A DNA stretch of 50,836 nucleotides from NCBI GenBank assembly GCA_018268655.1, contig JAFDWC010000004.1, positions 1-50,836 of the forward strand, in the 5' to 3' direction. This DNA comes from Actinomycetota bacterium. Lineage in GTDB: Bacteria > Actinomycetota > Thermoleophilia > Solirubrobacterales > 70-9. The notes under the pieces were generated by a model, which worked only from the letters and a program-made list of their open reading frames with translations, was not told the DNA's origin and did no database searches. Below are positions 16,321 to 23,959 of this stretch, piece by piece (within the stretch, counting starts at the first letter, position 1; each line of letters begins with the position of its first letter). A program made the position numbers and the translations under genes.

Positions 16321-16701
16321 ATGCCGGTCGAAAAGGAGCACCTCGAGTTCCACGCCGTGGACCTCGACAGCGGCTGGGAGGTACCGCCCGGCTACCCCGA
16401 GGGGATCAAGCAGAAGATCCTCGCCGGGGCGCTCGACGAGGATGGTCGGCATGGGACCAGGACGCGATTGCTGCGGTTCGACCCCGGCGTCTTCACCACC
16501 GCGCCCTTCGTCCACGAGTACTGGGAGGAGGTCTACCTGGTCCGGGGCGACCTCACCGTCGGCAACGACGCCGAGGGCCAGGGCGGGGTCGCCTTCGACC
16601 CCGACACCTACGCCTGCCGGCCGCCCGGCGCCCACCACGGGCCGTTCCGCTCCGACGGCGGCTGCCTGCTGCTCGAGATCCACTACTTCGACCCGGTCTG
16701 A
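16321..16701 (+). CDS. Cupin-domain protein
   Basis: 126 aa single cupin barrel: VHEYWEEVYLVRGDL carries the first metal-binding His/Glu set and PPGAHHGPF the second His. Such small cupins can be dioxygenases, isomerases or sensors. Strong SD (GGGGGAGGAGGAGAG) before ATG. It lies between the NMT1-like protein and the amidase, with the amidase starting at the next base after its stop, so all should be co-expressed. Metal binding is likely; function not assigned. Confidence 0.87.
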   Translation: MPVEKEHLEFHAVDLDSGWEVPPGYPEGIKQKILAGALDEDGRHGTRTRLLRFDPGVFTTAPFVHEYWEEVYLVRGDLTVGNDAEGQGGVAFDPDTYACRPPGAHHGPFRSDGGCLLLEIHYFDPV

Positions 16702-18048
16702 GTGACCGTCGCTGCCGCCCCCACGGTCGCTGCCGCGGCGCGCGACCTCGCCAGTGGCCGGACCAGCTCCGAGCAGCTGGTCGAGGACTGCCTGGCGCGG
16801 ATCGAGGACCCCACCGGGGAGGGCGGGCGCGCCTTCCTCGAGATCGACGCCGAGGCGGCCCGGCGGGCGGCGCGGGCGCTCGACGCGATGCGCGCGGCGG
16901 GGGCCGAGCCCTCCCCGTACGCCGGCATCCCGGTCTCGGTCAAGGACCTCTTCGACGTTCGCGGCCAGCGCACCCGCGCCGGCTCGACCTTCCTCGACCG
17001 CGGCCCGGCGCCGGCCGACGCCGCCGCCGTCGCCCGCTGGCGGCGGGCGGGCCTGGTCCTGCTCGGCCGCACCAACATGACCGAGTTCGCCTACAGCGGC
17101 CTCGGCCTCAACCCCCACTTCGGGACCCCGGCCGGCCCCTGGGACCGCGAGCGCGGCCACATCCCCGGCGGCTCCTCCTCCGGCGCGGCGGTCTCGGTCG
17201 CCGACGCGATGGCGCTCGGCGCGCTCGGCTCCGACACCGGCGGCTCCTGCCGCATCCCCGCCGCCTTCTGCGGCCTCGCCGGCTTCAAGCCGACCCGCTC
17301 GCGGGTGCCGCGCGCCGGGATGGTGCCGCTGGCGCCGAGCCTCGACGCGGTCGGTGTGCTTGGTCGCAGCGCCGGCTGCTGCGCGGCCCTCTACGGGCTC
17401 CTGCGCGAGGACGCCGCCGCGGCGCCGCCGGCTCCCGCCTCTCGGCCGCCGCGGCTGGCGCTCGGCGGCGAGTACTTCCTCGCCGACGCCGACGCGACCG
17501 TCAGTGCCGCCTTCGACCGCGCCCTCGGCCGCCTCGCCGACGCCGGCGCCGAGCTGGTCGACGTCGCGATCCCCGAGCTCGAGGAGATCGCCGGAGCCAG
17601 CGCCGGCGGCGGCTTCCCGGCGGCGGAGAGCTTCGCCTGGCACCGTGAGCTGATCGCCGCCCACGGCGACGAGTACGACCCGCGGGTGATCTCCCGGATC
17701 CGCCGCGGCGAGGGGCAGTCGGCCGCCGACCTGCTCGACCTGCAGCGCTGGCGGCGGCGGTTCGAGGCGGCGCTCGGGTCGCGGCTGGAGGGCTGCGACG
17801 GCCTCGTCTGCCCGACCGTCCCGATCGTGCCGCCGCCGCTCGACGCCTTCGCCGACGACGGCGAGTACGCGCGGCTGAACCTGCTGGCGCTGCGCAACCC
17901 GACCGTCGTCAACCTCTTCGACGGCTGCGCGATCTCGCTGCCGATGCATGGCGCCGGCGAGCCGCCGAGCGGGCTGATGCTGGCCGCCCTCGGCGGCCGC
18001 GACGAGCGCCTGCTGGGCGCCGCCGCCTGGGTCGAGGAGCGACTGTGA
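16702..18048 (+). CDS. Amidase signature family hydrolase (second)
   Basis: 448 aa. Triad K81 (VSVKD), S158 (PGGSSSG) and nucleophile S182 (GSDTGGSCRIP). Closer in look to aspartyl/glutamyl-tRNA amidotransferase A-like and allophanate-type amidases than the one at 5302, but it stands in a catabolic operon and has no GatB/C. GTG start directly after the cupin stop; its own stop overlaps the DUF2848 GTG. Two different amidases in one catabolic region suggest two amide-bond steps or substrates. Confidence 0.91.
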   Translation: MTVAAAPTVAAAARDLASGRTSSEQLVEDCLARIEDPTGEGGRAFLEIDAEAARRAARALDAMRAAGAEPSPYAGIPVSVKDLFDVRGQRTRAGSTFLDRGPAPADAAAVARWRRAGLVLLGRTNMTEFAYSGLGLNPHFGTPAGPWDRERGHIPGGSSSGAAVSVADAMALGALGSDTGGSCRIPAAFCGLAGFKPTRSRVPRAGMVPLAPSLDAVGVLGRSAGCCAALYGLLREDAAAAPPAPASRPPRLALGGEYFLADADATVSAAFDRALGRLADAGAELVDVAIPELEEIAGASAGGGFPAAESFAWHRELIAAHGDEYDPRVISRIRRGEGQSAADLLDLQRWRRRFEAALGSRLEGCDGLVCPTVPIVPPPLDAFADDGEYARLNLLALRNPTVVNLFDGCAISLPMHGAGEPPSGLMLAALGGRDERLLGAAAWVEERL

Positions 18049-18713
18049 CCGCGCTGGCGCTGACCCTCGGCGACGCCGAGCCGCGGCCGATCGAGGTCGA
18101 GACGGCGATCGTCGCCGGTTGGACCGGGCGCGACCGGGCCGCGGTCGAGGCCCACATCGCCGAGCTCGCCGAGCTCGGGGTGCCGCGGCCCTCGGCGACG
18201 CCGATCTTCTACCGGGTCTCCGCCGCGCGGCTGACCACCGCGGCGGCGATCGAGTCGACCCCGGATTCCAGCGGCGAGGTCGAGGCGGTCCTGCTCCACG
18301 CCGGCGGCGAGCTCTGGGTCGGGGCCGGCTCCGACCACACCGACCGCCGGGTCGAGGGCTACGACGTCGCCGTCTCCAAGCAGATGTGCGAGAAGCCGAT
18401 CGCCCCTGACTTCTGGCGCTACGCCGAGGTCGCCGAGCACTGGGACGAGCTCGTGATCCGCTCCTGGATCGAGGAGGACGGGGCCGAGGTCCTCTACCAG
18501 GAGGGCACCCTGGCGGCGATCCTCCCCGCCGCCGAGCTGATCGAGCGGGCCGAGCCCGCGCTCGCCGACGGCACCGCGATGTTCCTCGGCACCCTCGCCG
18601 CCCGCGGCGGCATCCGCCCCTCGCCCGTCTTCCGCTACGAGCTCGAGGACCCGGTTCGCCGGCGGCGGATCGCCGGCCGCTACGCGATCCAGCCGCTGCC
18701 CCTGATCGCCTGA
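18045..18713 (+). CDS. DUF2848 family protein
   Basis: 222 aa. Recognised by the GAGSDHTDR and SKQMCEKPIAPDFW blocks of DUF2848, whose fold is related to fumarylacetoacetate-hydrolase-like proteins as far as I recall. GTG start overlaps the amidase stop (GTGA), indicating translational coupling. Members often adjoin amidases or decarboxylating catabolic genes, so it may act on the acid released by the amidase. No signal peptide. Function not established. Confidence 0.85.
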   Translation: MTALALTLGDAEPRPIEVETAIVAGWTGRDRAAVEAHIAELAELGVPRPSATPIFYRVSAARLTTAAAIESTPDSSGEVEAVLLHAGGELWVGAGSDHTDRRVEGYDVAVSKQMCEKPIAPDFWRYAEVAEHWDELVIRSWIEEDGAEVLYQEGTLAAILPAAELIERAEPALADGTAMFLGTLAARGGIRPSPVFRYELEDPVRRRRIAGRYAIQPLPLIA

Positions 18714-18765
18714 CCAGCGCAGCCGGCCCGCCGGCCCGATCCAGCGCCAGTCGAAATCATCGTTG

Positions 18766-18794
18766 TGCACTTGAGGTGGTCATGGCAACCTCAA
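18766..18794. promoter_or_regulatory. Inverted repeat and TGCACTTGAGGT motif before HOD-like operon
   Basis: Within the 243-bp gap before 18957: TTGAGGT (18771-18777), 10-bp spacer, ACCTCAA (18788-18794). The 12-mer TGCACTTGAGGT (18766-18777) recurs as TGCACTTGAAGT at 21829-21840 at the far end of this gene group. TTGAGG could also serve as a -35 with TTACAC at 18795-18800. The rest of the gap shows no ORF or strong structure. Confidence 0.45.
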
Positions 18795-18956
18795 TTACAC
18801 ACAGATCGCCTTGATCGATCGGAGGCCTGCTGGGGTGGCAACCGTGCGCCTGAGCACCCGTCGCCGCCGGCGATCACAATGTCGGCTGGTCCGCAGATCG
18901 GATCCGACTTCGCCAAGCCGAGGATTTCGCCAAGCCGAGCAAGGAGACGCCCCCCG

Positions 18957-19787
18957 ATGACCGCCGTTCAGCGCACGGAAGGAAGCCCCCGGATCGCCTT
19001 CACCGACGAAGGCGAGGGTGAGACCGCGCTGCTGCTCTTCACCGGCTGGTGCTCGAGCCGCCAGCGATGGTCGGAGGTGGCGCCGAGGTTGGCTCGCCAC
19101 CACCGTGTCGTCAGCTTCGAGTGGCGCGGGCATGGCGAGTCCGACCGCGCCCCCGGCGACTTCGGCAACGCGGACATGGTCGAGGACGCGCTCGCCGTGA
19201 TCGAGGCCACGGGCCTGTCGTCCTTCGTTCCCTGCACCGCCTCGCACTCGGGCTGGGTGGCGATCGAGCTCTTCCGCCGCTGCCCCGACCGCGTCCCGGC
19301 GCTGATCCACCTCGACTGGATGGTGGTCGAACCGTCGAGCCGCTACTCGGCGGTGATCGATCAGCTGACCTCACCGGAGGAATGGGCGCAGGCCCGCGAC
19401 ACGCTGTTCGAGATCTGGCGGGCGGGCGTGGAGGAGCCGCGGATCGATCGCGCGTTCGAGGCGATGGAGGGGCAGGGCGCCGAGATGTGGATGCGCTCCG
19501 GCCGTGAGATCGGGTCGGCGTACTCGCGCAACCAGAGCCCGCTCGCCGCCTGGTCCACGCTGCCGCCGCCACTGGAGCCGCCGCCGATCCTGCACCTCTA
19601 CGGCCAGCCCGTCGACCCCGAGTACCTCGCGGTGCAGCAGGAGTTCGCGGTCGAGCACCCCTGGTTCCAGGTGTCCCACCTCGAGGCGGTCTCCCATTTC
19701 TCGATGCTCGAGACGCCGGCGGCCGTCGAGGCCGCGATGGTCGGCTTCCTCGCCGAGCAAGGGCTCGACCGGGCGGAGGTGCGGTGA
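18957..19787 (+). CDS. Alpha/beta-hydrolase resembling cofactor-free 2,4-dioxygenases (HOD/QDO)
   Basis: 276 aa. From memory of 1H-3-hydroxy-4-oxoquinaldine 2,4-dioxygenase (HOD), the match runs over nearly the whole chain: GWC near 30, WRGHG at 56, DFG, SHSGWV at 96, LDWM at 119, FEIW at 151, SGREIGSAYSRN and EHPWF. HOD catalytic S101, D126 and H251 correspond to S96, D120 and H247, and W36/W160 to W31/W154. However HOD H38 and H100 appear replaced (S33 region, A95). HOD cleaves the N-heterocycle with O2 releasing CO. It could instead be a hydrolase. SD AAGGAG 10 nt before ATG; the next SDR overlaps its stop. Confidence 0.8.
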   Translation: MTAVQRTEGSPRIAFTDEGEGETALLLFTGWCSSRQRWSEVAPRLARHHRVVSFEWRGHGESDRAPGDFGNADMVEDALAVIEATGLSSFVPCTASHSGWVAIELFRRCPDRVPALIHLDWMVVEPSSRYSAVIDQLTSPEEWAQARDTLFEIWRAGVEEPRIDRAFEAMEGQGAEMWMRSGREIGSAYSRNQSPLAAWSTLPPPLEPPPILHLYGQPVDPEYLAVQQEFAVEHPWFQVSHLEAVSHFSMLETPAAVEAAMVGFLAEQGLDRAEVR

Positions 19788-20572
19788 GCATGCGATCGCT
19801 CGAGGAGCTGATCGATCTCGACGGCAAGGTGGTCGTGGTCACCGGCGCCGGCAGCGGCATCGGCCGCGGCATCGCCGTCGGACTGGCCGGGCTGGGAGCG
19901 GTGGTCTACGGCGGCGACGTCGACGCCGACGGCCTGCGGGGCACCGAGGCGGCGGCCGAGGAGGACGGGGTGGCGGTCCACGGCGTCGAGTGCGACGTCG
20001 CCGAGGAGGACTCGGTCGAGGCTCTGTTCGAGGCCGTCGCGGCGGGACACGGGCCGCCCGACGTCGCCTTCGCCAACGCGGGGATCTCCGGTCCGATGGG
20101 GCCGGTCGAGGAGCTGTCCACCGCCCAGTGGCACCGGGTCCTCGCCGTCAATCTCGACGGCGCCTTCTTCGTCGCCCGCGCCGCCTACCGGCGGATGCTG
20201 CCGCGGCGGCGCGGCAAGATCGTCCTCACCTCCTCCACCTGGGGGCTGCGGGCGGCGCCCGATCCCGGCTTCACCCCCTACGCCGCCTCCAAGGGCGCGA
20301 TCACCAACCTGACCCGGCAGCTGGCGATCGACATGGCCACCAACGGCGTCACCGTCAACGCGATCGCGCCCGGCGCCTTCCACACCAACATCGGCGATGG
20401 CTTCTATGACCAGCAGCCCGACGCGGTGGAGGCGCTGCGCCAGCGGACCCCGAGGGGGCGGATAGCCACGCCCGAGGAAGCGGTTGGACCGGCCGCCTTC
20501 CTCGCCTCCTCCGCTTCTGACCATGTCAACGGCCACGTCCTCGCCGTCGACGGCGGATATCTGGCGTGGTAG
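19784..20572 (+). CDS. Short-chain dehydrogenase/reductase
   Basis: 262 aa classical SDR: TGAGSGIGRG (cofactor loop), NAGISG, SSTWG serine region and YAASK catalytic Tyr/Lys, ending VNGHVLAVDGGY. The acidic D after beta-2 (GGDVDADG) favours NAD over NADP. GTG start overlaps the HOD-like stop; an ATG two codons later is an alternative. Likely oxidises or reduces an alcohol/ketone intermediate of the same pathway. Confidence 0.92.
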   Translation: MSMRSLEELIDLDGKVVVVTGAGSGIGRGIAVGLAGLGAVVYGGDVDADGLRGTEAAAEEDGVAVHGVECDVAEEDSVEALFEAVAAGHGPPDVAFANAGISGPMGPVEELSTAQWHRVLAVNLDGAFFVARAAYRRMLPRRRGKIVLTSSTWGLRAAPDPGFTPYAASKGAITNLTRQLAIDMATNGVTVNAIAPGAFHTNIGDGFYDQQPDAVEALRQRTPRGRIATPEEAVGPAAFLASSASDHVNGHVLAVDGGYLAW

Positions 20573-20597
20573 CGCCCGGCACGACGGAGGTGATCGG

Positions 20598-21371
20598 ATG
20601 AGCTCGCTCTGGAGCGAGGAGGCCCTGGCCGGCAGGGCCGGGGTGGTCACCGGCGCGGGGTCCGGCATCGGTCGTGCCGCGGCCCGGCTGCTCGTCGCCG
20701 CCGGCGCCGAGGTGGTGGTCGCCGATCTCGACCGCGAGGGAGGGGAGGAGACGGTGGCCCGGTGCCAGGGCCCCGGCCGGGCGACGTTCTTCGAAACCGA
20801 CATCGCCGATCCCGACGGGGCGCAGGCGATGGTCGATTTCGCCCTCGAGCGTTGCGGCCGACTGGACTTCGCCTACAACAACGCCGGGATCACCGCCGCC
20901 GGCATCCCCCTGGCCGAGGTCAGCGACGAGCTCTGGGCACGGGTGATCGGCGTCGATCTGACCGGAACCTTCAACTGCATGCGGGCCGAGATCAAGGCGA
21001 TGCTGCCGCGAGGCGGCGGCTCGATCGTCAACACCGCCTCGGCCCTCGGGCTGGTCGCAAACGCCGGCCAGTCCGCCTACATCACCGCCAAGCACGGCGT
21101 CGTCGGGCTCACCCGCGCCGCCGCGATGGACTACTCCGCCCAGGGCATTCGCGTCAACGCGCTCTGCCCCGGGGTGATCGAAACCCAGATGATGGAAGAC
21201 CTGGTCCGCGCCGACCCCGACCTCGGGCAGGAGCTGCAGCGCCTGCACCCGATCGGCCGCCTCGGCCTCCCCGAGGAGGTCGCCAACGCGATGCTCTGGC
21301 TCGTCTCCGACGCGGCGAGCTTCGTCACCGGGCAGGCAATCGCGGTCGACGGGGCCTATACGACGCAGTAG
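20598..21371 (+). CDS. Short-chain dehydrogenase/reductase
   Basis: 257 aa classical SDR: TGAGSGIGRA, NNAGITAAG, NTASALG and YITAK with Tyr/Lys, C-terminal VTGQAIAVDGAY. VADLDREG suggests NAD preference. The frame is open upstream, but ATG 20598 has GGAGG at 20586-20590 with a 7-nt spacer. Third gene of the HOD-like unit, 25 nt after the other SDR, with which it shares only family-level similarity, so it is not a fresh duplicate. Converges on the SnoaL-like gene with a 4-bp gap. Confidence 0.92.
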   Translation: MSSLWSEEALAGRAGVVTGAGSGIGRAAARLLVAAGAEVVVADLDREGGEETVARCQGPGRATFFETDIADPDGAQAMVDFALERCGRLDFAYNNAGITAAGIPLAEVSDELWARVIGVDLTGTFNCMRAEIKAMLPRGGGSIVNTASALGLVANAGQSAYITAKHGVVGLTRAAAMDYSAQGIRVNALCPGVIETQMMEDLVRADPDLGQELQRLHPIGRLGLPEEVANAMLWLVSDAASFVTGQAIAVDGAYTTQ

Positions 21372-21375
21372 TCGG

Positions 21376-21804
21376 TCAGGCGGCGACCGGCGTGTTCTGG
21401 CAAGCGGTCAGGAGCCACCTGCCCGCCTCCCTCGACATCACGTAGAGCGGGCTCCCCTCGCCGTCCGCCTCGATCGGGACGCCGGCGTCGGAGGCGTACA
21501 CCTGTCGCACCTTGACGGCCGCGACGTCCGCCCGGATGAAGAGGACGTCGCTGACCTCGTAGGTCGTTCCGCCCAGCCCCTGCATCGAGCCGGGGAGGGC
21601 CCTGGCGGTGAAGGCGGCGATCTCGTCGCGGCCCGTCAGAACCAGCCCGCGGGCGGTCGTCCAGACCGCGTCCTCGCGGAAGAGGGCGACGAACTCGTCG
21701 ACCGATTCCTCGCGTTGGGTGCGCTCGACGGTTGCCACCACCTCGGTGATCTCCTCGAGGGCGGTGGAATCGATAGCTGGGTCGTTGCTGCTGTCCTGTC
21801 TCAT
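21376..21804 (-). CDS. SnoaL-like (SgcJ/EcaC-type) protein
   Basis: 142 aa. NTF2/SnoaL-like fold: ERTQREESVDEFVALFREDAVW near the N-terminus, TGRDEIAAF, and LLTACQNT at the end, typical of the SgcJ/EcaC group. Such proteins are small cone-barrel enzymes or ligand binders. ATG 21804 chosen (MRQDSSND); the frame is open to 21843 but would include the palindromic operator. Convergent with the SDR at 20598 and probably regulated with it. Confidence 0.82.
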   Translation of the reverse strand: MRQDSSNDPAIDSTALEEITEVVATVERTQREESVDEFVALFREDAVWTTARGLVLTGRDEIAAFTARALPGSMQGLGGTTYEVSDVLFIRADVAAVKVRQVYASDAGVPIEADGEGSPLYVMSREAGRWLLTACQNTPVAA

Positions 21805-21821
21805 GGGTCCCAAGGATTGCG

Positions 21822-21840
21822 CTTCAACTGCACTTGAAGT
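21822..21840. promoter_or_regulatory. Palindrome CTTCAA-N6-TTGAAG before the SnoaL-like gene
   Basis: CTTCAA (21822-21827) and TTGAAG (21834-21839) form a perfect inverted repeat 18 nt before the minus-strand ATG at 21804. On the minus strand TTGACT just upstream could be the -35, putting the palindrome in the spacer. It contains TGCACTTGAAGT, shared 11 of 12 with 18766-18777. Confidence 0.5.
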
Positions 21841-21889
21841 CAACCCCGACAGGGTGCTTTCAGCCGGTCACGGCCGAGATCGGTCAGGG

Positions 21890-23821
21890 CTACCGGTGAG
21901 CTTTGCCCTGGAGCAGGACCGTGGCCCTGATCCTCACCACTTCGCCGGCGTCGTTGGTTGACTTCCCGGCGAGGGTGACGGTGAGCCTGTGGCCCGGGGC
22001 GGCGGCGAGCGCCGCGAGGCCCCTGGGGCTCAGGGCGACGGAGAGCTTGCCCTTCCTGCCGCCGCGGATCGTTCCGCTGACGCTGCCGAGCTTCTCGCCG
22101 CCTTTGCCCCTGCGCCCCTTCGACGACAGCACCAGCGCGGCCTTGCAGTGGCCGGCGGCGGCGTTGGGGCAGCTCGCGCCCAGCCGCCCCTTGCCGCTGC
22201 GCAGGTCGACCTTTGCCTTCCTGGCGAGGTGGAGTTCGGCCCCTTTCGGCGGCGGTGGCGGGGTTGGCGCCGGCGGTTTCGCGGGAACCAGCTCGAAGGC
22301 ACCGATGTCACAGCCGGCCCCCTGCGGCCGCGGGACGCCGCGCTGATCGGTCGGCGGGCAGCTGGCGTCGCCGGCGTCGATCGCCGGGCTCGAGGGGCTC
22401 AGCGCCATCGTCGCGGTCGGCCCGCCGTTGTCGGCCAGCGGCCCGAGCAGGGGGTTGGTGTTCACCCTGTCGCCGGCCGCATGGAAGTTGCACTGGTCGA
22501 GACCGTCGATGTTGTGACCGGCGGATTTGATGTTGGCGCCGAAGCAGTTTTCGAGCCCGGGGCTGCCGGCGCCGCCGGAGACGATCGAGTCCCGCAGCAG
22601 GGTGGCGCTGCCGCCGCTGCCCTCGTAGATGTTTCCGCCCCTCGATCCGCTCGGGTTGCCGGAGCCGGTGTTGGCGGCGATCGTCGATGAGAGGACTTCG
22701 AGCACGGTGCCGCCGAAGTGGTAAATGCCGCCGCCGCTGCCGCCGAATGGTGCCGTCGCCCGGTTGCCGGCGATCGTCGAGTTGACGATCAGCTCCTCCT
22801 CGGTCGTTTCGCCGTTGACGGCGAGCCCGCCGCCGTTGGCGAAGACGCCGCCTTCGGCGAGGTTGCCGGCGACGAGGCTCCGTTCGATGACCAGGTCGCC
22901 TTCGCGGAGGAACTCGATCCCGGCGCCTTCGCCGACCGCCCCGCCTTTGGCCGTATTGCCCGTGATCGCCGTTTCTTCAACGGTCAGGTCGGTGCGGAAG
23001 GCCCAGATCCCGCCGCCGTAGGGAACGCCGCCGGCGCTCGGGTCGACCGCCCGGTTCCCTTCGACCCGGCTGCGGAGGAGTGTCACCGTCGCTTCGTGGG
23101 GCGCGGAACCGGTGCTGTTCAGGCCGGCTCCCTGGGGGAGGGCTTCCGCGAGCGTGGTATTGCCGGTGATCGCCGAGTTGGTGATCGTCACCTCGCCGTT
23201 CGAGTTGGCGATGCCGCCGCCCGACGGGATGCCGCTACCGAAGGGGAAGGTCGTTGCTTCGTTGCCGCTGATCGTGCTGCCGGCGATCGCCAGGGTGCCG
23301 GAGTTGAAGATGCCGCCGCCTTCGGGAATGGTGCCGGTGTTGTCCGCCGGCGCGACCCGGTTGCCGCTCACCACGACGCCGTTCAGCGTCAGCCGGCCGG
23401 CGTTGAGGATTCCGCCCCCGTGAGCCTGGGCGGCACTGGTGCCGGTGACGCCGCCGCCTTCGACCGAGAGCCCGTCGACCTCGGCCACGACTCCGCCTTT
23501 GACGTTGAGCACGCGCGAGAGGCCGTTGCCGACCAGCCTCGTCGCGCCGGCGCCGGCGCCGTGGATGCTGACTCGCCGCGACAGGGTGAGTTCGCCGTTG
23601 ACCAGCGAGTAGGTCCCGGCCGGGACCAGGATCGCGTTGATGCCGCCGGTGGTGTTGGCGGCGCCGACCGCCTGTCGCAGGGTGCAGGAGCCGGGGGCGC
23701 AGCTGCCGGTGGTCGAGTCGGCGGTGGTCGTCACCTGGAAGCTGGCGGCACCGGCCGCGGTGGGGAAGAGCATCGCGCAGGCGAACAGGCAGAGAGCCGA
23801 CCGCCGGATCCCGTTGGTCAC
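21890..23821 (-). CDS. Secreted parallel beta-helix protein with CSLREA-type domain
   Basis: 643 aa. Signal peptide about 1-25 (ending TAAGAA). Residues about 28-60 hold a CSLREA-like motif (CAPGSCTLRQAVGAAN), followed by many parallel beta-helix turns of the form ISGN/ITGN with NSG or NSN, as in polymorphic outer-surface proteins. A Pro/Lys-rich hinge (about 515-530) precedes a C-terminal beta domain. Likely extracellular and structural or adhesive. GTG start; the SD is weak. A single large monocistronic gene. Confidence 0.87.
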   Translation of the reverse strand: MTNGIRRSALCLFACAMLFPTAAGAASFQVTTTADSTTGSCAPGSCTLRQAVGAANTTGGINAILVPAGTYSLVNGELTLSRRVSIHGAGAGATRLVGNGLSRVLNVKGGVVAEVDGLSVEGGGVTGTSAAQAHGGGILNAGRLTLNGVVVSGNRVAPADNTGTIPEGGGIFNSGTLAIAGSTISGNEATTFPFGSGIPSGGGIANSNGEVTITNSAITGNTTLAEALPQGAGLNSTGSAPHEATVTLLRSRVEGNRAVDPSAGGVPYGGGIWAFRTDLTVEETAITGNTAKGGAVGEGAGIEFLREGDLVIERSLVAGNLAEGGVFANGGGLAVNGETTEEELIVNSTIAGNRATAPFGGSGGGIYHFGGTVLEVLSSTIAANTGSGNPSGSRGGNIYEGSGGSATLLRDSIVSGGAGSPGLENCFGANIKSAGHNIDGLDQCNFHAAGDRVNTNPLLGPLADNGGPTATMALSPSSPAIDAGDASCPPTDQRGVPRPQGAGCDIGAFELVPAKPPAPTPPPPPKGAELHLARKAKVDLRSGKGRLGASCPNAAAGHCKAALVLSSKGRRGKGGEKLGSVSGTIRGGRKGKLSVALSPRGLAALAAAPGHRLTVTLAGKSTNDAGEVVRIRATVLLQGKAHR

Positions 23822-23959
23822 CTTCCGGTTCTATCCGGCGGTCCGCGCCGCGTCAAGGTATGAAAGTGCTACCGGGGCGCGAAGCTGGTCAGGTCCTGGC
23901 CGAAGATTGGACTCAGCGTCAGGCGCTGTCGCGCTCCCCTCGGTGCCCGTTTCATCGAA

